In this document: piece by piece, positions 1-3,068 of the stretch
Numbering within the stretch: position 1 is the first letter of the stretch
Layout of the letters: every line of letters starts with the position of its first letter
NCBI GenBank assembly: GCA_004553715.1
Contig: SFKP01000045.1
Location: 1-5,586, forward strand
From: Clostridiales bacterium
GTDB lineage: Bacteria > Bacillota > Clostridia > TANB77 > CAG-508
Direction of reading: 5' to 3'
Length of the DNA: 5,586 nucleotides
Notes under the pieces: model-generated
Told to the model about the DNA's origin: nothing
Databases searched by the model: none
Seen by the model: only the letters and a program-made list of their open reading frames with translations
Translations under genes and position numbers: made by a program

Positions 1-685
1 TATCTTCTTTATTTACATCAACATTAAAGTCTTTTTTACTTCTTTTCTTAATCGTTTGGGCAAATGTATTAAATTCTTTTTCTGTATCAAAGTTTGTTTG
101 TATATAATAATCTTCTTTTTCGATTCGATATACCGAAAAAACTTCATAGACTTGTGTTTCATTTTCAGTTATTAAAGTAATATACTTATTATCTTCATTA
201 TTATACCAATCTTCATTTATAACCCACTTTAGACTGCCAAACATTGAATCATCTCTCATATTATGTCCATAAATAACTAAATTTTTATCTGTTCCATCTA
301 CTTTATTTTTATAGTCTGCAAATATCCAACCAGCAGAATTATATTCTTTATTAAAATTATGTGTTAAATAATAATCATTGTTAGTAGTCTTTACAACTGT
401 TGTTTCAATATTAGTTCCATTTACTTTTAACCATGCTACTATATCTGAATTTTTTTCTTTTAATTTTTCAAAATCTACTACATATTTTTCCTCATTATCT
501 TCTTTTGTTTCATCAACTGTAACAAATTCTGCTATCTCATCTGATATTTTTTTATTGTTTTGATTATTCATATACCATATAACTATTTTTGTACCAGAAA
601 AAAATAAAAGTATAATGAAAAAGATCATTAAAATTATAATTGGAATATTTGTTTTTTTCTTATTATAATGCTTAGCTCTAGGCAT
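1..685 (-). CDS. srtB: Class B sortase, 3' end cut by the window edge
   Basis: A class B sortase is a membrane-anchored transpeptidase that cleaves sorting signals of NPQTN/NPQTG type and joins surface proteins to peptidoglycan. The visible 228 residues have a short basic N-terminus (residues 3-11), one hydrophobic membrane segment (about 14-37) and an extracytoplasmic domain. The family hallmark is seen at residues 136-143, LVIYGHNM, with the catalytic His at 141. It is followed by the SMFGSL stretch (147-152) and by EVFSVYRIEKEDYY (181-194), both typical of class B. The catalytic Cys (TLSTC-type motif) and the Arg lie beyond the left edge, probably within some ten residues, so activity cannot be judged. 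The start at 685 is set by a strong GGGAGA site (about 692-697). The upstream neighbour on the same strand carries an NPQTG signal and is a likely former substrate. The class assignment is firm. Confidence 0.92.
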   Translation of the reverse strand, partial: MPRAKHYNKKKTNIPIIILMIFFIILLFFSGTKIVIWYMNNQNNKKISDEIAEFVTVDETKEDNEEKYVVDFEKLKEKNSDIVAWLKVNGTNIETTVVKTTNNDYYLTHNFNKEYNSAGWIFADYKNKVDGTDKNLVIYGHNMRDDSMFGSLKWVINEDWYNNEDNKYITLITENETQVYEVFSVYRIEKEDYYIQTNFDTEKEFNTFAQTIKKRSKKDFNVDVNKED

Positions 686-702
686 ATATATTCTCCCTTT
701 TA

Positions 703-738
703 AAAGAAGACTAACAAATCTTTTAGCTACTCTTCTTT
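703..738. other. Inverted repeat between surface-protein fragment and sortase
   Basis: AAAGAAGA (703-710) pairs with TCTTCTTT (731-738), and inside it CTAA (711-714) pairs with TTAG (723-726), leaving a four-base bulge. It lies in the 63-base gap between the stop of the NPQTG fragment and the sortase start. The stem is AT-rich and lacks a clean trailing T run, so it may be a weak terminator, an mRNA processing element that sets sortase levels, or chance. Confidence 0.35.
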
Positions 739-748
739 CTAATCATTA

Positions 749-947
749 TTATTTGTTATTTTTTACTCTTTTTTTGTTTATTATAAATGTTACTAGAATT
801 CCTGTCAAGGCTAGTGCAAATATAATGATAAACATTATTATATTATCTCCTGTTTGTGGGTTTGTTATTTCGCCGGGTCGTGCTTGCCGCCTTGATTTCA
901 AACTCCGTGTTGCACTCACCATCATTATAGACAATGGTCAAGGTGTG
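749..947 (-). pseudogene. 3' remnant of a sortase-anchored (NPQTG) surface protein, frameshifted
   Basis: The last 40 or so codons encode a textbook cell-wall sorting signal: NPQTGD, about 20 hydrophobic residues (IIMFIIIFALALTGILVTFI), then the basic tail NKKRVKNNK and TAA at 749-751. NPQTG suits the class B sortase encoded just downstream. The frame closes upstream at a TGA (938-940), and only a TTG (934) or internal ATGs without a ribosome binding site could start it. In a second frame, codons running from 947 to 878 read HTLTIVYNDGECNTEFEIK followed by AASTT, which resembles the last strands of a bacterial Ig-like or repeat domain of surface proteins. Dropping one C from the CCC run (plus-strand GGG, 875-877) joins the two frames into ...AASTTGEITNPQTGD, a natural linker. 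I infer a truncated gene with a one-base frameshift; a sequencing or assembly error is possible. The N-terminal part is missing. Confidence 0.75.
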
Positions 948-973
948 TGGTGTTAGAATAGATATATAGACAC
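948..973 (+). repeat. Left arm of a perfect 26-bp inverted repeat
   Basis: The arm begins TGGTGTTAG and ends ATAGACAC. Its exact reverse complement lies at 1029-1054, with 55 bp between the arms. The outer limit is sharp (947 and 1055 do not pair), as is the inner limit (974 and 1028 do not pair). The arm adjoins the surface-protein fragment. Perfect arms of this length around a promoter-bearing spacer are typical of site-specific inversion sites; a MITE-like element is the alternative. Confidence 0.93.
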
Positions 974-994
974 TCCTTTTTACATTTACATAAT

Positions 995-1023
995 ATTATA
1001 TCACTTTTTTATCGATTCGTAAA
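995..1023 (-). promoter_or_regulatory. Leftward sigma-A promoter inside the inverted-repeat spacer
   Basis: Read on the minus strand, TTTACG (1023-1018) is followed after 17 bp by TATAAT (1000-995), preceded by TG one base upstream (TGATATAAT), an extended -10. The -10 is perfect and the -35 matches 4 of 6. Transcription would start near 988 and run through an AAAAAGGAG Shine-Dalgarno-like sequence (981-973), the left repeat arm, the surface-protein fragment and then the sortase gene. No ATG, GTG or TTG at proper spacing follows that site in a useful frame, so in this configuration it would mainly supply sortase mRNA. If the repeats recombine, the promoter would point rightward. Confidence 0.6.
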
Positions 1024-1028
1024 ATTTT

Positions 1029-1054
1029 GTGTCTATATATCTATTCTAACACCA
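1029..1054 (-). repeat. Right arm of the 26-bp inverted repeat
   Basis: This is the exact reverse complement of 948-973. It lies 30 bases beyond the end of the desulfoferrodoxin terminator. The flanking bases (GTG before the left arm, GAG after the right arm) show no target-site duplication, which argues against a simple transposon insertion. Between this arm and the terminator (1055-1083) I see nothing further. Confidence 0.93.
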
Positions 1055-1083
1055 GAGCAAGATAATAGTCGATTTTTCCTATA

Positions 1084-1113
1084 CAAAAAAACGTCCCAGG
1101 GATTTCCCCTGGG
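1084..1113 (-). terminator. Intrinsic terminator of the superoxide reductase gene
   Basis: CCCAGGG (1095-1101) pairs with CCCTGGG (1107-1113) across a five-base loop. On the minus strand the hairpin is followed, after ACG, by a run of seven T. It lies 65 bases past the dfx stop. In the plus direction the trailing sequence TTTATTCTGTTCTT is only partly T-rich, so it may also weakly stop rightward transcription. The rest of the gap (1114-1178) is 3' untranslated sequence without other recognisable signals. Confidence 0.9.
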
Positions 1114-1178
1114 TTTATTCTGTTCTTATGTGATTAATTTATCAATATATTTTTCCAATACCGATATGGATCTTTCCT

Positions 1179-1562
1179 TTATTTCACTTCTGATTTCCAT
1201 AATCCATGTTTGTTGCAATATGCATATAGTATAGACTCTGGAATATATTTAAATCTTACTTCTGTACTTTGCTCTGGATATAATCTTATTCTTGTCGTTT
1301 GGTTATCACTTACTTGTGCAATCCACATAATATAATGGTCTTTTTCCATAGGATGCTCTACCTCTCCAACCTTTACCACAATTTCATCTTCTACTCTTTC
1401 ATATACTGGAACATGTTTTTCAGTTGCTGCATCTGTACTATTTGCCTCCATTAGTTCCATTTCTTTCCCACAACATCTCATATGGTTTATATCTCCTTGA
1501 ATTAATCCTATTATATTTCCACAAATTGGGCATTTGTAAAATACAGTATTTTTTTCTTTCAT
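1179..1562 (-). CDS. dfx: Desulfoferrodoxin (two-iron superoxide reductase)
   Basis: The enzyme reduces superoxide to hydrogen peroxide without releasing oxygen, in the cytoplasm of anaerobes, with electrons usually from rubredoxin. The 127-residue protein has the full length of the two-iron class. The N-terminal desulforedoxin-like domain has the Cys4 iron site C11, C14, C30 and C31 (CPIC...CC). The catalytic domain has the square-pyramidal iron ligands H50 (in the EKHVP motif with E48 and K49), H70 (EHP), H76 (DHYI), C116 and H119 (YCNKHG). No key residue is missing. The start at 1562 is fixed by a strong TAAGGAGGT (1578-1570) seven bases upstream. The gene is a single unit with its own promoter and terminator, next to the hsp20 gene on the same strand. 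It probably belongs to the oxidative-stress response. Confidence 0.97.
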   Translation of the reverse strand: MKEKNTVFYKCPICGNIIGLIQGDINHMRCCGKEMELMEANSTDAATEKHVPVYERVEDEIVVKVGEVEHPMEKDHYIMWIAQVSDNQTTRIRLYPEQSTEVRFKYIPESILYAYCNKHGLWKSEVK

Positions 1563-1596
1563 TTTATATACCTCCTTAGAATTTATTATTTATGAC

Positions 1597-1625
1597 ATTA
1601 TATCATATAATTATTTTTTTTAATA
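1597..1625 (-). promoter_or_regulatory. Probable dfx promoter with a short palindrome over the -10
   Basis: On the minus strand, TATAAT (1602-1597) has a TG one base upstream (TGATATAAT, extended -10), with only a poor -35 (TATTAA, 1625-1620). The predicted transcript has a leader of about 28 bases to the dfx start. TATGA (1591-1595) and TCATA (1603-1607) form an inverted repeat exactly astride the -10. That is the position of a repressor site, and PerR is a candidate because it controls such genes in clostridia, but the match is short. Confidence 0.5.
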
Positions 1626-1658
1626 TGTTTCTATGCCAAATATTTTTGAAATATCCCT

Positions 1659-1685
1659 AAAAACAGAAAACCCCCTCTAGGGGGT
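1659..1685 (-). terminator. Intrinsic terminator of the hsp20 gene
   Basis: ACCCCC (1670-1675) pairs with GGGGGT (1680-1685) across a TCTA loop. On the minus strand the stem is followed by TTTTCTGTTTTTA. It begins four bases after the hsp20 stop codon and separates hsp20 transcription from dfx. Confidence 0.88.
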
Positions 1686-1689
1686 AAAG

Positions 1690-2112
1690 TTATTCTTCGA
1701 TTTCTATATATTTTTTATCTTCATCAAGTTTCTTTACATCTTCTTTAGGGAAAGTAATTTTTAGTGTTCCATTTTTGAAACTTGCTTTGATGTCTTCTTC
1801 TTTTACGTTTTCTCCTGCATAGTAACTTCTTGAGCATTCTCCGAAGAATCTTTCTTTGTAAATATATGTGTTGTGATGTTCTTTTTCTTCTTTATTTTCT
1901 TCTCTTTTTGCTGTAACTGTTAGGTATCCATCTGTTAAGTCTATTCTTATGTCTTCTTTGTTGTATCCTGGGAGATCAATTTCTAGCACATAATTTCCAT
2001 CCTTTTCTCTTACATCAGTTTTCATTAACTTGTTTTCTTTTTTTGTAAAAAATGGATCGTTGAAAACCTCATCAAAAATATTAAATCCATTTTTTCTTGG
2101 TACCATCATCAT
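1690..2112 (-). CDS. hsp20: Small heat-shock protein, Hsp20/alpha-crystallin family
   Basis: This is an ATP-independent cytoplasmic chaperone that holds unfolding proteins in large oligomers until Hsp70/ClpB-type systems refold them. At 140 residues it has the usual clostridial length. A short N-terminal arm rich in Phe (F10, F13, F17, F21, F22) precedes the alpha-crystallin domain (about 29-122). That domain includes the LEIDLPGY strand-turn (43-50) and the signature A110-x3-N114-G115-x-L117 near its end. The C-terminal tail carries an I-x-I motif (IEI, 136-138) used for oligomer assembly. Three ATGs in a row open the gene; the first (2112) is eight bases from AAGGAGGAGG (2130-2121) and is preferred. 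A closer ATG at 2119-2117 is out of frame. The upstream promoter and CIRCE element indicate HrcA-controlled heat induction. Confidence 0.96.
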   Translation of the reverse strand: MMMVPRKNGFNIFDEVFNDPFFTKKENKLMKTDVREKDGNYVLEIDLPGYNKEDIRIDLTDGYLTVTAKREENKEEKEHHNTYIYKERFFGECSRSYYAGENVKEEDIKASFKNGTLKITFPKEDVKKLDEDKKYIEIEE

Positions 2113-2207
2113 AAGTCATTCCTCCTCCTTTATATTTTTTTATGTGTTGATACCTTAAAAGGTTAGCACATATGTACTTTATTGCTATTATTTCCAACTG
2201 CAAGTAT

Positions 2208-2235
2208 ATTATACACCTTTTTTTAGCAGTGTCAA
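2208..2235 (-). promoter_or_regulatory. Consensus sigma-A promoter of hsp20
   Basis: On the minus strand, TTGACA (2235-2230) and TATAAT (2213-2208) are both perfect matches, 16 bp apart. Transcription should start near 2201, giving an unusually long leader of about 88 bases before the hsp20 start at 2112. The -35 lies inside the nine-base centre of the CIRCE operator, so bound HrcA would block polymerase directly. Confidence 0.85.
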
Positions 2236-2249
2236 TAGTAGAGTGCTAA
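2223..2249. promoter_or_regulatory. CIRCE operator (HrcA binding site)
   Basis: TTAGCAGTG (2223-2231), nine bases, then GAGTGCTAA (2241-2249). The family consensus is TTAGCACTC-N9-GAGTGCTAA. One arm is perfect, the other has 7 of 9, and the spacing is exact, so 16 of 18 positions match. It overlaps the -35 of the leftward hsp20 promoter. In Firmicutes HrcA binds CIRCE and represses chaperone genes until heat titrates GroEL. It is 54 bp or more from the rightward promoter, which it probably does not control. Confidence 0.88.
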
Positions 2250-2302
2250 TTTTTTTAAAATTTTTTCTATCCTTTTTAAGCTATTTTTCATAAATTCTAT
2301 GT

Positions 2303-2316
2303 TATAATGTTATAAT
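2303..2316 (+). promoter_or_regulatory. Possible promoter of the ABC transporter operon
   Basis: Two overlapping-scale -10 candidates, TATAAT at 2303-2308 and 2311-2316, lie 39-52 bases upstream of the ATPase start. No good -35 is seen; TTCATA (2287-2292) is 18 bp before the second. The stretch 2250-2302 is only A/T-rich. The assignment rests on position and the -10 hexamers. Confidence 0.45.
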
Positions 2317-2339
2317 ATATTGTGATTTTTTGTTATATA

Positions 2340-2347
2340 AAGGTGGG
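2340..2347 (+). promoter_or_regulatory. Ribosome binding site that sets the ATPase start
   Basis: AAGGTGGG ends seven bases before the ATG at 2355. The in-frame GTG at 2322 lacks any such site and would add eleven residues not typical of the family. Confidence 0.8.
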
Positions 2348-2354
2348 ATTTTTA

Positions 2355-3056
2355 ATGGCTTATATTGAGTTTAAAAATGTTGTTAAGGAATATAAAATGG
2401 GAGAAGTTATTATAAAGGCTTTAGATAACACCAATTTTAGTATTGATAAAGGCGAATTGGTTGTTATTGTTGGCCCTAGTGGTGCTGGGAAAACTACTAC
2501 TTTGAATATTCTAGGTGGAATGGATACAGTTTCTTCTGGCGAAGTGTGGGTAAATGATAATGAAATTACTAAACTTAATAATAAGCAATTAATTGAATAT
2601 AGAAGAAATGATATTGGATTCGTGTTTCAATTTTATAACTTAGTTCAAAATTTAACGGCCAAAGAAAATGTTGAACTTGCAACTCAAATTTGTTCAGATG
2701 CTTTGAATGTTGATGAAATTTTAGATAATGTAGGGCTTAAGAATCGAAAAGATAACTTTCCATCTCAATTATCTGGAGGAGAACAACAAAGGGTTGCTAT
2801 TGCAAGAGCTATTGCTAAAAATCCTAAGTTGCTTTTATGTGATGAACCAACAGGTGCATTAGATTATAAGACTGGGAAACAAATTTTGAAATTGCTTCAA
2901 GATACATGCAAACATAAAAAGATGACTGTTGTTATAATAACTCATAATACTGCAATAGCACCGATGGCTGATAAGGTAATTCATTTTAAAAATGGAATTG
3001 CTGAAAATATTGAAATTAACGAAAATCCAATTTCAATTGATAAAATAGAATGGTAA
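2355..3056 (+). CDS. ABC transporter ATP-binding protein, MacB/LolD type
   Basis: This cytoplasmic ATPase of 233 residues powers the FtsX-like permease encoded next. All nucleotide-binding motifs are present: A-loop Tyr13, Walker A GPSGAGKTT (40-48), Q-loop Gln92 (FQFYNL), signature LSGGEQQ (139-145), Walker B LLLCDE (159-164) with catalytic Glu164, D-loop (ALD, 168-170) and switch His197 (ITHN). The pattern VFQFYNL..NLTA.ENV and the size are those of the MacB/LolD/FtsE group, whose members work with FtsX-fold permeases in lipoprotein release, peptide export or cell-wall hydrolase control rather than solute uptake. A 36-residue acidic tail follows the H-loop and holds no further motif. The gene is followed after 12 bases by the permease, so one operon and one complex are expected. 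The substrate cannot be told from the sequence. Confidence 0.95.
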   Translation: MAYIEFKNVVKEYKMGEVIIKALDNTNFSIDKGELVVIVGPSGAGKTTTLNILGGMDTVSSGEVWVNDNEITKLNNKQLIEYRRNDIGFVFQFYNLVQNLTAKENVELATQICSDALNVDEILDNVGLKNRKDNFPSQLSGGEQQRVAIARAIAKNPKLLLCDEPTGALDYKTGKQILKLLQDTCKHKKMTVVIITHNTAIAPMADKVIHFKNGIAENIEINENPISIDKIEW

Positions 3057-3068
3057 GGATATGTGAAA

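Noticed and set aside
378..563. Small plus-strand frame inside the sortase gene
   Set aside because: Antisense shadow of a clear sortase coding region, Ser/Phe-rich composition typical of such shadows.
749..934. Treating the NPQTG frame as a complete 61-residue protein starting at TTG 934
   Set aside because: No Shine-Dalgarno precedes the TTG or the nearby ATGs, there is no signal peptide, and the other frame carries the better surface-protein match upstream. A broken remnant explains it better.
753..956. Open frame on the plus strand opposite the NPQTG fragment
   Set aside because: It is the complement of the hydrophobic anchor, has no ribosome binding site and no recognisable domain.
973..1004. 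dif-like half site (TTATGTAAA on the minus strand) inside the inverted-repeat spacer, suggesting Xer-based integration
   Set aside because: Only the nine-base half matches the Bacillus dif; the other half does not. Such a match is expected about by chance in AT-rich DNA of this length.
948..1054. Transcription terminator formed by the 26-bp repeat
   Set aside because: The loop of 55 bases is too long, no T run follows either arm, and a good terminator for dfx already lies at 1084-1113.
2322..2354. Upstream GTG start for the ABC ATPase
   Set aside because: No ribosome binding site; the ATG at 2355 has one at ideal spacing and gives the normal family N-terminus.
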